From positions 356,754 through 420,753 of the forward strand of contig NZ_KI273058.1 of the NCBI RefSeq assembly GCF_000469545.1: DNA of 64,000 nucleotides. The letters run 5' to 3'. Shown piece after piece: positions 9,884 through 19,250 of this stretch (position 1 is its first letter; every line of letters starts with the position of its first letter). Under the pieces are notes generated by a model. The model did not search any database, was not told the origin of the DNA, and saw only the letters and a program-made list of their open reading frames with translations. A program made the translations under genes and the position numbers. Source of the stretch: Mitsuokella sp. oral taxon 131 str. W9106 (GTDB taxonomy: Bacteria; Bacillota; Negativicutes; Selenomonadales; Selenomonadaceae).

Positions 9884-10336
9884 TTGTCGATTGAAGTAGG
9901 CAGCGTCGTCGAGGGCGTCGTTACGGGCATTACGAACTTCGGCGCGTTCATCGAGCTGCCGGAGGGCAAGACGGGGCTTGTCCACATTTCCGAGGTGGCG
10001 GATGAGTATGTCAAGGATGTCCACGATTTCCTCTCGGAACGGGACAAGGTCAAAGTCAAGGTGCTGCATGTGGATGCGCGCGGCAAGATAGGGCTTTCCA
10101 TCAAGCAGGCCCAGGAGAGAAAGCCGGAGGCTGCCGGTCCTGCCCCGCGTCTTTTTCACGCGCCGCGCATGGATCGCGGATCGCGTGATTCCAAAAGAGG
10201 CGGCGGGCGCTTCGGTGATCGCGGTTCGTTTGAGGACAAGCTCTCGAAGTTCATGAAGGACAGTGATGAGCGCATGGCGGATCTTCGGCGCAAGACGGAC
10301 TCCAAACGCGGCGGGCGCGGCTCGCGCAGAGCATAA
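9884..10336 (+). CDS. S1 RNA-binding domain protein (YabR/GSP13-like)
   Basis: A 150-residue protein with one N-terminal S1 OB-fold (about residues 1-72): VGSVVEGVVTGITNFGAFIEL, then TGLVHISEVADEYV and GKIGLSIKQ. The tail (about 75-150) is rich in Arg, Gly, Ser and Lys and looks disordered and nucleic-acid binding. It starts with TTG behind GAGGAGG. Homologues of this layout (YabR, general stress protein 13) associate with ribosomes or RNA and sit between divIC and tilS, as here. A perfect-consensus promoter drives it, so expression is probably high. Confidence 0.92.
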   Translation: MSIEVGSVVEGVVTGITNFGAFIELPEGKTGLVHISEVADEYVKDVHDFLSERDKVKVKVLHVDARGKIGLSIKQAQERKPEAAGPAPRLFHAPRMDRGSRDSKRGGGRFGDRGSFEDKLSKFMKDSDERMADLRRKTDSKRGGRGSRRA

Positions 10337-10346
10337 GGCAAATAGG

Positions 10347-10374
10347 GGACTGCCTGCATGGCAGTCCTTGTTTT
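10347..10374 (+). terminator. rho-independent terminator after the S1 gene
   Basis: GGACTGCC pairs with GGCAGTCC around a TGCAT loop and is followed by TTGTTTT. Confidence 0.85.
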
Positions 10375-10392
10375 ACTTCATAGGAGAAAGAG

Positions 10393-11787
10393 ATGGTCGA
10401 GCGCGTTGCGCAGTTCATGCGGTCGCATGGGCTTCTGCAGGCTGGATCGCACGTCGTCGCTGCGTGTTCGGGAGGAGCGGACTCGCTCGCCCTCCTTGAC
10501 ATCCTGCTCGCCTTACGGAAAAAGCTCTCGCTCACCGTTACCGTCGCGCATTTCGAACACGGAATACGCGGCGGGGAGAGCCGTGCGGACGCTGCGTTTG
10601 TCGAAGCGTTCGCACGCGCGCGGGGCGCTTCGTTTCAGCTCGGCTCAGAAGACGTGCCGGCGTATGCGAAGCGGAAGCAGATGTCGCTGGAGCTTGCTGC
10701 GCGGGAGTGCCGCTATGCGTTCCTTTGGCAGGTCGTAGAGGGGAGTGGGGCGGATGCACTCGCGACGGCGCACCATGCCGACGACCAAGCCGAGACGGTG
10801 CTTATGCGCATCCTGCGCGGCACGGGGATAGACGGGCTTGCGGCGATGCGGCCGAGAAACGGGCGGCATATACGCCCGCTGCTCGCCGTGACGCGTGCCG
10901 AAATCGAAGCGTACTGCAGGGAGCGGGGGCTTGCACCGCGCCACGATGCGACGAACGACAGTGCAGACTGCATGCGAAATGCGCTCCGCCTCGATGTCCT
11001 GCCATACCTTCGGGCACATGCCAATCCTGCCGTCTCCCACGCACTTTGCCAGCTCGCGGAAATCGCAGAGGCAGAAAACGACTGCCTGGACGCCATGCTG
11101 GATCAGGCGTGGCCGGGACTTCTGAAGACGCGGGACGGACAGGCGGATGGACCAGCAAAAAAATACCTTTGGCATACGCCGTTCTGCGCCCTGCCCCTTG
11201 CCCTGCAGCGTCGTGCCCTGCGCCGCCTTTGGCGTACGGCAGGAGAGGAGCAGGATCTCGCCTTTGCCCACGTCGAAGCGCTTCGCATGCTTTTCCTCAC
11301 GGGCAAGACGGGAAGCGGCCTCGACCTTCCGCATGGCAGACGAGCGGAGGTATCCTATGGCAGGCTTTTGATCCTGCCGCGCCGTTTGGCGGCAGAGAAA
11401 GCGCCGGCACCCGCATCGGTGCGCGTGCCGGGCGTGACGATTTGGGGCAAGTGGAAGCTCATGGCAAGCCTGCTCGCAGCACCGCCCGAAAGGATCGGAA
11501 GCGACGCATTTTGCCTTGCCGCACCACCACCCGAAGGGCTTTGCCTGCGCGGCCGCATGGCAGGTGATTTCATGCGCCTTGCATCAGGGCGGAAAAAATT
11601 GAAGGAAGTATGGATCGACGACAAAATTCCGCGCGAAGAGCGATCCAGGATCCCGCTTCTTGCCGTTGGGAGGGAAGTGCTTTGGATCGCAGGGCATCGT
11701 CGAAGCGCGGCGTATCAACTGGCAGGGAATGTCCCAATCGTATATTGCAGGGTTACCAGTAGGGAGCAAAATGAACATGATGGATGA
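10393..11787 (+). CDS. tilS: tRNA(Ile)-lysidine synthase TilS
   Basis: TilS attaches lysine to cytidine-34 of tRNA-Ile(CAU), so that the tRNA reads AUA codons. The 464-residue protein opens with the N-type ATP pyrophosphatase P-loop SGGADS (about residues 26-31) and the HFEHGIRGGES and ATAHHADDQAET segments of the catalytic core. It ends with a TilS C-terminal domain containing WIDDKIPREERSRIPLL. The ATG follows a TAGGAGAAAG ribosome site. The last 17 bp overlap the hpt start, indicating coupled expression. The order tilS-hpt-ftsH is the Firmicute standard. Confidence 0.96.
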   Translation: MVERVAQFMRSHGLLQAGSHVVAACSGGADSLALLDILLALRKKLSLTVTVAHFEHGIRGGESRADAAFVEAFARARGASFQLGSEDVPAYAKRKQMSLELAARECRYAFLWQVVEGSGADALATAHHADDQAETVLMRILRGTGIDGLAAMRPRNGRHIRPLLAVTRAEIEAYCRERGLAPRHDATNDSADCMRNALRLDVLPYLRAHANPAVSHALCQLAEIAEAENDCLDAMLDQAWPGLLKTRDGQADGPAKKYLWHTPFCALPLALQRRALRRLWRTAGEEQDLAFAHVEALRMLFLTGKTGSGLDLPHGRRAEVSYGRLLILPRRLAAEKAPAPASVRVPGVTIWGKWKLMASLLAAPPERIGSDAFCLAAPPPEGLCLRGRMAGDFMRLASGRKKLKEVWIDDKIPREERSRIPLLAVGREVLWIAGHRRSAAYQLAGNVPIVYCRVTSREQNEHDG

Positions 11788-12322
11788 AGACATTGCGCGA
11801 ATTTGCTTTACAGAAGCAGCGCTCAAAGCGAAGGTTGCCGAACTCGGCAAGCGCATTTCGGAAGACTACAAGGACGCAGAGGAGACGGTCTACTGTGTGG
11901 GTATCCTGAAAGGAGCCGTCGTGTTCTATACCGACCTCGTGCGCAGCATCACGATTCCCATACACTTTGACTTTATGATCGCATCGAGCTACGGCAACGC
12001 GACGAGCACGAGCGGCTCAGTCAAAATTCTAAAGGATCTCGACTTCGATATAGAAGGAAAACACCTCATCGTTATCGAAGATATTATAGATTCGGGCACG
12101 ACAATGCATTATCTCATGCGGATCTTCCGCGCGCGCAAGCCGAAGAGCGTGCGCCTCTGTGCCCTGCTCTCGAAGCCCTCGCGCCGTACGGCAGAGGTCG
12201 CTATCGACTACTGCGGCTTTGAAGTGCCGGACGAGTTCCTCGTCGGCTACGGGCTCGACTATGCAGGCGAGTACCGCAATCTGCCGTATATCGGCGTACT
12301 GAAGCCTGAAATCTATCAATAA
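11771..12322 (+). CDS. hpt: Hypoxanthine phosphoribosyltransferase
   Basis: Purine salvage enzyme converting hypoxanthine or guanine plus PRPP to IMP or GMP. The 183-residue protein carries the PRPP-binding signature [13 protein letters not shown] and the flexible-loop [11 protein letters not shown] typical of hypoxanthine PRTases. Three in-frame ATGs (11771, 11777, 11780) follow a GGGAG site at 11762-11766; the first is given here and the second has better spacing. The gene begins inside the end of tilS and is followed by ftsH after 23 bp. Confidence 0.96.
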   Translation: MNMMDEDIARICFTEAALKAKVAELGKRISEDYKDAEETVYCVGILKGAVVFYTDLVRSITIPIHFDFMIASSYGNATSTSGSVKILKDLDFDIEGKHLIVIEDIIDSGTTMHYLMRIFRARKPKSVRLCALLSKPSRRTAEVAIDYCGFEVPDEFLVGYGLDYAGEYRNLPYIGVLKPEIYQ

Positions 12323-12345
12323 AAATTCCAAAAGGAGGAAAAGGC

Positions 12346-14340
12346 TTGAATAAGTTTTTGCGCAACGTGGGCTATTATCTCTTGATAATCCTCGTCGCGA
12401 TCTCCGTGATCGATTACTTTTCCGCGAAGAGCACCCAAAAGCAGGAAGTGGAGTACACCCAGTTCCTCGCAAAGGTCGACAGCGGCGAGGTGCAGAAAGT
12501 CGTGCTCATCCAGAACACGATCCACGGCACGCTTGCCGATGGAACGGAGTTCACGACGATATCGCCAGATGAGCCCTACAGCGACCCGGATCTCTACAAG
12601 AAACTGACGGACAAGGGCGTCGATATCGCGGCGGCGAATCCGCCCGAACCTCCATGGTGGTCGCAGATGCTCTCGTCCGTCCTGCCGATCCTGCTCCTCG
12701 TCGGCCTCTGGTTCTTCATGATGCAGCAGACGCAGGGCGGCGGCGGACGCGTGATGAGTTTCGGCAAGAGCCGTGCCCGCATGAGCGGTGCGGACAAGAT
12801 CAAGGTCACGTTCCAGGATGTCGCGGGCGCGGACGAGGCGAAGCAGGAGCTCGAAGAAGTCGTCGAGTTCCTCAAGCAGCCGAAGAAGTTCAACGATCTT
12901 GGCGCACGCATCCCGAAGGGCGTCCTTCTTTACGGCCCTCCGGGCACGGGCAAGACGCTGCTCGCACGTGCTGTTGCAGGTGAAGCGGGCGTTCCGTTCT
13001 TTTCGATTTCGGGCTCGGACTTCGTCGAGATGTTCGTCGGCGTCGGTGCGTCGCGTGTGCGCGACCTCTTCGAGCAAGCGAAAAAGAGCGCGCCGTGCAT
13101 CGTCTTCATTGACGAGATCGATGCGGTCGGCCGCCAGCGCGGCGCCGGCGTCGGCGGCGGCCATGACGAGCGTGAGCAGACGCTCAACCAGCTTCTCGTC
13201 GAGATGGACGGCTTTGCCGCCAATGAAGGCATCATCATCATCGCGGCGACGAACCGTCCCGATATTCTCGATCCCGCACTTCTGCGCCCCGGCCGATTCG
13301 ATCGTCAGATCGTCGTCGACAAGCCGGACGTGCGCGGCAGGCTCGCGATTCTCAAAGTCCATACGAAGGGCAAGCCAATCGCAGGGGATGTCGACCTCGA
13401 TATCCTCTCGCGCCGCACGCCTGGATTCACGGGCGCGGATCTCAGCAACCTCGTCAACGAGGCGGCGCTTCTTGCCGCACGCCGAAACAAGAAGCAAATC
13501 TTCATGGGCGAGCTCGAGGAAGCAATCGAGCGGGTCATAGCCGGACCGGAGCGCCGCAGCCATGTCATGAGCGATGAGGAAAAGAAACTTACGGCATATC
13601 ACGAAGGCGGCCATACACTCGTCGGCATGATGCTGGAACACGCCGATCCCGTCCATAAAGTCACGATCATTCCGCGTGGACGCGCAGGCGGCTATACGCT
13701 CATGCTCCCGAAGGAAGACCGCAATTACGCGACGCGCTCCGAACTGCTCGACCGGCTCAAGGTCGCGATGGGCGGCCGTGTCGCCGAAGAGGTCGTATTG
13801 AAGGAGATCTCGACGGGGGCGTCACAGGACATCCAGCAGGCGTCGCGCATTGTGCGAAGCATGGTCATGCAATACGGCATGAGCGAAGTCTTGGGACCCG
13901 TCTCCTATGGAGAAGGGGCAGAGCATCAGGTGTTCCTCGGACGTGACATCAATCATCAGCGCAACTACTCTGAGGAAGTTGCGAGCGAGATCGATAAGGA
14001 AGTGCGCCGCTATATCGAAGAGGCGTACGAGGCATGCCGCAAGATCATCATAGAGAACCGCGACAAACTCGACCTCATCGCACAGGAACTCATCGAACGC
14101 GAGACGCTGACGGCGTCCGAGCTGGAAGAGCTCATGACGACGGGCAAGATCCGTGAAAAGGACGAAGATCATGACGACCGTGATGACGAGCCGAAGGATG
14201 GCGATCCTGCCGTGACGCCGCTGGCAGCATCGGAGGAGAGCGAGGAACAAGCCGCAGAGGAGGCATCGGAGGAGGAAAAGGTCTCCATCCCTGAGAAAGC
14301 GGCTGAGCCGAAGTTCAACGTCACGCATTACGACAAATAG
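12346..14340 (+). CDS. ftsH: ATP-dependent zinc metalloprotease FtsH
   Basis: Membrane-anchored AAA+ protease that degrades misfolded membrane proteins and regulators. The 664-residue protein has two membrane segments (about residues 5-22 and 105-126) flanking a periplasmic domain. The AAA+ module has Walker A GPPGTGKT (about 197-204) and Walker B VFIDEID. The zinc site H419-EGG-H423 begins the protease domain. The tail (about 605-650) is acidic and low in complexity. It starts with TTG seven bases after AAAGGAGG. It is the last established gene of the tilS-hpt-ftsH run. Confidence 0.98.
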   Translation: MNKFLRNVGYYLLIILVAISVIDYFSAKSTQKQEVEYTQFLAKVDSGEVQKVVLIQNTIHGTLADGTEFTTISPDEPYSDPDLYKKLTDKGVDIAAANPPEPPWWSQMLSSVLPILLLVGLWFFMMQQTQGGGGRVMSFGKSRARMSGADKIKVTFQDVAGADEAKQELEEVVEFLKQPKKFNDLGARIPKGVLLYGPPGTGKTLLARAVAGEAGVPFFSISGSDFVEMFVGVGASRVRDLFEQAKKSAPCIVFIDEIDAVGRQRGAGVGGGHDEREQTLNQLLVEMDGFAANEGIIIIAATNRPDILDPALLRPGRFDRQIVVDKPDVRGRLAILKVHTKGKPIAGDVDLDILSRRTPGFTGADLSNLVNEAALLAARRNKKQIFMGELEEAIERVIAGPERRSHVMSDEEKKLTAYHEGGHTLVGMMLEHADPVHKVTIIPRGRAGGYTLMLPKEDRNYATRSELLDRLKVAMGGRVAEEVVLKEISTGASQDIQQASRIVRSMVMQYGMSEVLGPVSYGEGAEHQVFLGRDINHQRNYSEEVASEIDKEVRRYIEEAYEACRKIIIENRDKLDLIAQELIERETLTASELEELMTTGKIREKDEDHDDRDDEPKDGDPAVTPLAASEESEEQAAEEASEEEKVSIPEKAAEPKFNVTHYDK

Positions 14341-14363
14341 ATCGGCATGGAGAGGGGAAAACG

Positions 14364-14566
14364 ATGACAGGCGCGGCAAAACTCTTTTCCTCGTTCCTGG
14401 TGATGAAAAAGATTCGGGATTTTGAGATGAAGGAAATTGGCGACGAGGATCATAGCGTCATTTTTCGTCCGAGCTTGTATTCACGGTGGTCATGGTGGCG
14501 CGTGTGATGGCAAGGGAACTGGAATATCACTACGGCGAATTTCTGAAGATCCTTTGGGATGCATAA
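14364..14566 (+). pseudogene. Small gene downstream of ftsH, apparently frameshifted
   Basis: A good ribosome site (AGGGG, six bases before ATG 14364) opens a reading frame that stops after 47 codons. If the frame slips back one base near 14470, at CGTCCG, translation continues to a TAA at 14566. The result is a coherent 67-residue protein whose second part reads ELVFTVVMVARVMARELEY and then HYGEFLKILWDA. A terminator follows directly. This looks like a small gene carrying a one-base loss, a sequencing error, or a chance open frame. No function is recognised. Confidence 0.35.
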
Positions 14567-14576
14567 TGGACACGGG

Positions 14577-14623
14577 AAAAAAGCGGCACGACGAGGAGAA
14601 TCCTCTCGTGCCGCCTTCTTTTT
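14577..14623. terminator. Bidirectional terminator between the ftsH and serC units
   Basis: A long stem (GCGGCACGA-CGAGGA paired with TCCTC-TCGTGCCGC) is flanked by AAAAAA on the left and a T-rich run on the right. It can stop both the rightward ftsH unit and the leftward serC unit. Confidence 0.85.
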
Positions 14624-14654
14624 CCGTGATGATAGCATCGCACACGTGCTGCTG

Positions 14655-15746
14655 TTACGCGTTTTCCTTGCGGAATTTTTCCATGAAGTCGACGAGCGCC
14701 GCGACGCCTTCGTACGGCATGGCGTTGTAGATGGAGGCGCGCATGCCGCCGACGCTGCGATGTCCTTTGATGCCGGAAAGACCGTGCGTGAGCGCCTCGG
14801 TGACGAATTTCTTTTCGAGGTCTTCGCTTGGCAGGCGGAATGTTGCATTCATGAACGAGCGGCTTCCAGGCTCTGCATGGCCGCGGTAGAAGCCGTTGGA
14901 GCGATCGATTGCCTCATAGAGGATTTTTGCTTTCTTCTCATTGCGGCGCGCCATTTCCGTGAGGCCGCCCTGCGCCTTGATCCATGCAGCGACCTTGCCG
15001 ACCATGTAGATGCAGAAGACAGGCGGCGTGTTGTAGAGCGAGTCCTTCTTGTAGAACGTCGCGTAGCGCAGCATCGTTGGCAGCTTGTCCGCATTCCTTT
15101 CGAGCAGCGATTTCTTTGCGACGACGAGGACGACGCCGGCAGGACCGAGGTTCTTCTGCACGCCCGCGTAAATGAAGTCGAACTTCTTGAAGTCGACAGG
15201 GCGTGAGAGCATGTCGGACGACATATCGGCAAAGAGCGGGATGCCGTTCGTCTCAGGCACGTAGTGGTACTCCGTGCCGTAAATCGTGTTGTTGCAGCAG
15301 ATGTGGAGGTAGGCGGCGTCCGAAGGGATCTGGAGCTCTTCCTGCTGCGGGATGTGCTTGTAGCTGCCCTCTTTGCTCGATGCAGCAATCGTGCCGACGC
15401 CCAAGTGCTCCGCCTCTTTGTACGCCTTTTCTGCGAAGCTGCCCGAGAGGACGTAGGCACCCTTATGCGGCCCTGATGCGAAGTTCATCGGGATCATCGC
15501 GAACTGTTGGCTCGCACCGCCTTGGCAGAAGAGCACCTCGTAGTCATCGCCGAGCTCCATGAGCTCTTTGATGTCCTTCTTTGCCTGTTGGTGCACGGCT
15601 TCGTACTGCGGCGAGCGGTGGCTGATCTCAAGGATTGACATGCCGCTGTGGTTGAAGTTCAGAAACTCTGCCTGCGCCTCCTTGAGCACGTCCAAAGGGA
15701 GCGTGCCGGGACCAGGGTTGAAGTTATAGACGCGATCTGCTTCCAT
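14655..15746 (-). CDS. serC: Phosphoserine aminotransferase SerC
   Basis: PLP enzyme of serine biosynthesis converting 3-phosphohydroxypyruvate and glutamate to phosphoserine. The 363-residue length is typical. The N-terminus NFNPGPGTLP is diagnostic of the SerC family, GGASQQF binds the cofactor phosphate, and K198 in AGVQKNLGPAG should form the Schiff base. The C-terminus carries GHRSVGGMRASIYNA. AGGAGG lies seven bases before the ATG. It is transcribed divergently from serA, so the two serine genes share a control region. No serB is present in the window. Confidence 0.97.
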   Translation of the reverse strand: MEADRVYNFNPGPGTLPLDVLKEAQAEFLNFNHSGMSILEISHRSPQYEAVHQQAKKDIKELMELGDDYEVLFCQGGASQQFAMIPMNFASGPHKGAYVLSGSFAEKAYKEAEHLGVGTIAASSKEGSYKHIPQQEELQIPSDAAYLHICCNNTIYGTEYHYVPETNGIPLFADMSSDMLSRPVDFKKFDFIYAGVQKNLGPAGVVLVVAKKSLLERNADKLPTMLRYATFYKKDSLYNTPPVFCIYMVGKVAAWIKAQGGLTEMARRNEKKAKILYEAIDRSNGFYRGHAEPGSRSFMNATFRLPSEDLEKKFVTEALTHGLSGIKGHRSVGGMRASIYNAMPYEGVAALVDFMEKFRKENA

Positions 15747-15779
15747 GGAAAGACCTCCTAATGCGTGTAAGCGAAAGCC

Positions 15780-15831
15780 CGTATTCGCGGACGAATACGT
15801 ATATTCTAGCGTGAAAGATTTTGAAATGCAA
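15780..15831 (-). promoter_or_regulatory. serC promoter with an inverted repeat at the start site
   Basis: On the minus strand TTGCAT (15826-15831) and TAGAAT (15803-15808) are 17 bp apart. Just downstream of the -10 is a perfect 8-bp inverted repeat, CGTATTCG-CGGA-CGAATACG (15780-15799). It covers the expected start of transcription and could be an operator or an RNA hairpin. Confidence 0.55.
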
Positions 15832-15863
15832 GCAGAATATACATTTTTGCATCAGAGGCGCAC

Positions 15864-15892
15864 TTGACGGCGTAAAATGGATGCGCTATAAT
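15864..15892 (+). promoter_or_regulatory. Promoter of the serA T-box leader
   Basis: TTGACG and TATAAT are separated by 17 bp, close to sigma-A consensus. Transcription would start near 15899. Confidence 0.8.
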
Positions 15893-15897
15893 ACGCC

Positions 15898-16121
15898 TTG
15901 TAAAGTGAACGCGAGGAAGAGGAAGCGAAGGATACGTTCCTGAAAGAGAGCCTGCGGCAGGTGCGAGCAGGCAGGAAGATCCGACGTTCCGCCTTGGAGC
16001 GGCTGACGATGAGCCAGACGGGTGCGCCCGATACAGCGCCAGGAGAGGTACGTTTTGCGTACCACTTGGGTGGCACCGCGGAGCAAGCGCTTCGTCCCAA
16101 ATCGGGACGCGGCGCTTTTTT
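15898..16121 (+). promoter_or_regulatory. T-box leader controlling serA, probably serine-specific
   Basis: The leader contains the T-box signature TGGGTGGCACCGCGG at 16067-16081. An intrinsic terminator follows: a hairpin at 16087-16115 built on GTCCC and GGGAC, then TTTTTT. Upstream are the complementary arms expected of stem I. The segment GATCCGACG in the 3' arm offers TCC, a serine codon, as a likely specifier. Uncharged tRNA-Ser would stabilise the antiterminator and allow serA transcription. The leader class is clear; the specifier is inferred. Confidence 0.88.
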
Positions 16122-16175
16122 ATTTCCGGCTCGGCGATTCGTTCGCGGGCGGAAGCAAAGGAAAGGGAGAGCAAC

Positions 16176-17759
16176 ATGAAGGTACTGGCAGCAGACGGCA
16201 TTTCACCGAAGGGCATTGCGCTTTTGCAGGAGGAATTTGAGGTGGACGTGCGCGACAAGATCTCGGCAGAGGAGCTTCTTTCCATCATTCCCGAATACGA
16301 CGCATTGCTCGTGCGCTCGGCATCGAAGGTCACGGCAGAGGTCATCGGCCGCGCCGCGAAGCTCAAGATTATCGGGCGCGCAGGCGTCGGCGTCGACAAC
16401 ATCGACATCCCTGCCGCGACGGCGAAGGGAATCATCGTAATAAACTCGCCGGGCGGCAACACGATTGCGGCGACGGAGCACACGATGGCCATGATGCTCG
16501 CGCTCTCGCGCAACATCCCCATCGCGAATGAGACGATGCAGAAGGGCGAGTGGAACCGCAAGAAGTACGTCGGCGTCGAGCTGCGCGGCAAGACGCTCGG
16601 CGTCATCGGCATGGGGCGCATCGGCGCGGGCGTCGCAAAACGCGCGATGGCATTCGATATGGATGTCATCGCCTACGACCCGTACATCAATGAGGAGCGT
16701 GCAAAGTCGCTCGGCGTGACGATTGGAACGCTCGATGATGTCATCGGGAAGGCGGACTTCATCACGGTGCACATGCCACTAACGAAGGAAACGAAAGGCA
16801 TGATTTCGCTTGCCGAGATGAAGCGCATGAAAAAAGGCGTCCGCCTCATCAACTGCGCGCGCGGCGGCATCATCGTCGAGGAAGACCTCGCCGAGGCCGT
16901 AAAAAGCGGCCTTGTCGCGGGCGCGGCAATCGACGTGTTCACGAGCGAGCCGGTCGGTCTGGGTCATCCGCTCGTCGGCGTTCCGGGCATCATCCTGACG
17001 CCGCATCTCGGCGCGTCGACGGTCGAGGCACAGATCGGCGTATCCATCGACGTCGCTGAAGGCGTCCATGCGGCGCTCCATGGCGAGCCGGTCGCGACGG
17101 CAGTCAACATGGCGCCTGTATCGCGCGAGGTCATGCGCGTGATTGCGCCGTACCTTACCCTCGCCGAGCGCCTCGGCGGCATGGTCGTCGGCATGGCGGA
17201 CGGTGCGATTGAGGAAGTCGAGGTCACCTACAAGGGCGAAATCATGGAAGTCAGCACGGGGCTTTTGACGACGGCTGTTGTCAAGGGGATGCTGAACCCC
17301 ATCTTGGAGGACACGGTCAACTACGTCAACGCGCCGAGCCTCGCGAAAGACCGCGGCATCACCGTCACCGAGCGCAAGCAGAAAGAGTCGAAGCACTATG
17401 AGAGCCTCATCTCCGTCCGCATCAAAGCAGGCGGCAAGGAACTCACCGTCGCGGGGACGCTCTTCGGTACGGAAGGGCGCATCGTCCGCATCAATAAGTT
17501 CCGCGTCGATGTCGACCCGCACGCACGCCTCCTCGTCTGCCCGCATACCAACCGACCCGGCATCATTGGTGCGGTCGGCACATTGCTCGGCCGTGCGAAT
17601 ATCAACATCTCAGGCATGCAGGTCGGCCGTACGGAAATCGAAGGCACAAACATCATGGTGCTGACCATTGACCATGATATTCCCGGGGATATGCTCGAAA
17701 AAGTCAAGGCAATCGATGGCATCTTCGGGGCGAAGCTTGTCAACTTCTATGCAATCTGA
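16176..17759 (+). CDS. serA: D-3-phosphoglycerate dehydrogenase SerA
   Basis: First enzyme of serine synthesis, oxidising 3-phosphoglycerate to phosphohydroxypyruvate with NAD. The 527-residue length marks the long form. A substrate/NAD core (1-310) carries GVGVDNID, the Rossmann motif GMGRIGAGVAKRA, NCARGGIIVEE and TPHLGAST (catalytic Arg, Glu and His regions). An intervening ASB domain and a C-terminal ACT domain (about 455-527, starting LLVCPHTNRPGIIG) follow, where serine feedback usually acts. GGGAG precedes the ATG. Control is by the upstream T-box, and a terminator follows the gene. Confidence 0.97.
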   Translation: MKVLAADGISPKGIALLQEEFEVDVRDKISAEELLSIIPEYDALLVRSASKVTAEVIGRAAKLKIIGRAGVGVDNIDIPAATAKGIIVINSPGGNTIAATEHTMAMMLALSRNIPIANETMQKGEWNRKKYVGVELRGKTLGVIGMGRIGAGVAKRAMAFDMDVIAYDPYINEERAKSLGVTIGTLDDVIGKADFITVHMPLTKETKGMISLAEMKRMKKGVRLINCARGGIIVEEDLAEAVKSGLVAGAAIDVFTSEPVGLGHPLVGVPGIILTPHLGASTVEAQIGVSIDVAEGVHAALHGEPVATAVNMAPVSREVMRVIAPYLTLAERLGGMVVGMADGAIEEVEVTYKGEIMEVSTGLLTTAVVKGMLNPILEDTVNYVNAPSLAKDRGITVTERKQKESKHYESLISVRIKAGGKELTVAGTLFGTEGRIVRINKFRVDVDPHARLLVCPHTNRPGIIGAVGTLLGRANINISGMQVGRTEIEGTNIMVLTIDHDIPGDMLEKVKAIDGIFGAKLVNFYAI

Positions 17760-17773
17760 GCCTTGGATGCGCT

Positions 17774-17804
17774 GCCCATGCAGTTTGTCTGCATGGGCAT
17801 TTTT
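17774..17804 (+). terminator. rho-independent terminator after serA
   Basis: GCCCATGCAG pairs perfectly with CTGCATGGGC around TTTGT and is followed by ATTTTT. Confidence 0.9.
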
Positions 17805-17894
17805 CTTTGCCAAATACGAAACCGTGATGATCTTAAGATCGGAAGAAAGGAAGAGGGTACACGTGCCATTCCAGACGGATTTGGTAAGGGAAGG

Positions 17895-17938
17895 AAAAGG
17901 CCCTTGCAGGAGATAGGATTCTCGCAAGAGCCTTTTTT
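17895..17938. terminator. Terminator at the end of rarA (bidirectional)
   Basis: AAAGGCCCTTGC and GCAAGAGCCTTT form a stem with one mismatch. A-rich sequence lies on one side and TTTTTT on the other. It ends the leftward rarA transcript and backs up the serA terminator. Confidence 0.7.
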
Positions 17939-19250
17939 ATGGATTCTTCCACGCCTTGATAGCCGCAAGGCGGTCTTTGAATCGCCCTTCGACGCCTTCT
18001 TCTGTGGGGCGGTAGTAGCTGCGTCCGACGAGGGAATCGGGCAGGCACTGCATGCGTGCCATTTTTTCCTTGGTGTTGTGTGCGTAGATGTAGCCCTTTC
18101 CGTAGCCGACTTCCTTCATGAGGCGCGTCGGCGCGTTGCGGATATTCATGGGGACGGGTTCAGATAGCTCCCTTAGCGCGTCGGTCTTTGCTTCGTTGTA
18201 GGCGACTTCCATCGCGTTGGACTTCGGCGCGAGCGAGAGGTAAACAACGGCCTCTGTAAGGTGTACATTGCATTCGGGATAGCCGATGAGGTGGCACGCC
18301 TGAAAGGCAGCGACGGCAATTTCGAGCGCGCGCGGGTCGGCGAGCCCGACGTCCTCGCTCGCAAAGCGCGTGACGCGCCGCGCGATGTACATGGGATCCT
18401 CGCCTGCCTCAAGCATGCGCGCGAGCCAGTAGACGGCGGCGTCGGGGTCGGAGTTCCGCATCGATTTGTGCAGGGCGGAGATGAGGTTGTAGTGCTCTTC
18501 CCCCTTCTTGTCATAGAGAAGCGATTTTTTCGAGGTGCACTGTTCGATGGTTTCGGCGGTAACGGTCGTCTTTCCATCCGCCGTATCGCCGTTTAGGATT
18601 GCCATTTCGAGCACGCCGAGTGCCATGCGCGCATCGCCGTTTGCGAAATTTGCAATACGCGCGAGGAGATCCGGCTCGATGGCGATGTCCTGCCCGCCGA
18701 AGGCGCGCGGGTTTTTGAGCGCGTTTTCGAGCAGATGCGTGAGGTCGCCTTCCGTGAGCGCGTGCAGCACGAATACCTTGCAGCGCGAGAGCAGGGCGCT
18801 GTTCAGCTCAAACGAAGGATTCTCCGTCGTCGCGCCGATGAGAATGATGCTGCCGTGTTCGACGAAGGGCAGGAAGGCATCTTGCTGCGCCTTGTTGAAG
18901 CGATGGATCTCGTCGACGAACACGATGGTGCGCTCGCCGTAGGAACGGTTTTTCTCCGCCTGCTGCATGACGGAACGAATCTCCTTGACGCCGCTCGTGA
19001 CAGCGGAAAACGTCAGGAAGCTCGCCTTCGTGCGCCCCGCGATGATGCGCGCGAGCGTCGTCTTGCCCGTGCCGGGCGGGCCCCAGAAGATCATGGAGGA
19101 GATTTGGTCGCTCTCAATGAGGCGGCGCAAGATCTTTCCCTTGCCGAGGAGATGCTCCTGCCCGACGTATTCCGCAAGCGTCTGCGGGCGCAGCCGCTCC
19201 GCGATCGGCGCGGGGACTTCCCCGGCAAACAGGCTCGTTTCCAGATCCAA
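17937..19250 (-). CDS. rarA: Replication-associated recombination protein RarA (MgsA)
   Basis: AAA+ ATPase of the clamp-loader/RuvB-like group that acts at stalled replication forks. Walker [12 protein letters not shown] and Walker B IVFVDEIHRFNK are clear, sensor 1 is GATTENPSFE, and the C-terminal tetramerisation domain ends in YYRPTEEGVEGRFKDRL. A near-perfect Shine-Dalgarno (AGAGGTGA) places the start at the TTG at 19250. The GTG at 19259 lies inside that site and is less likely. The protein is then 437 residues, as usual. It diverges from a structured transcript unit on the other strand. Confidence 0.95.
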   Translation of the reverse strand: MDLETSLFAGEVPAPIAERLRPQTLAEYVGQEHLLGKGKILRRLIESDQISSMIFWGPPGTGKTTLARIIAGRTKASFLTFSAVTSGVKEIRSVMQQAEKNRSYGERTIVFVDEIHRFNKAQQDAFLPFVEHGSIILIGATTENPSFELNSALLSRCKVFVLHALTEGDLTHLLENALKNPRAFGGQDIAIEPDLLARIANFANGDARMALGVLEMAILNGDTADGKTTVTAETIEQCTSKKSLLYDKKGEEHYNLISALHKSMRNSDPDAAVYWLARMLEAGEDPMYIARRVTRFASEDVGLADPRALEIAVAAFQACHLIGYPECNVHLTEAVVYLSLAPKSNAMEVAYNEAKTDALRELSEPVPMNIRNAPTRLMKEVGYGKGYIYAHNTKEKMARMQCLPDSLVGRSYYRPTEEGVEGRFKDRLAAIKAWKNP

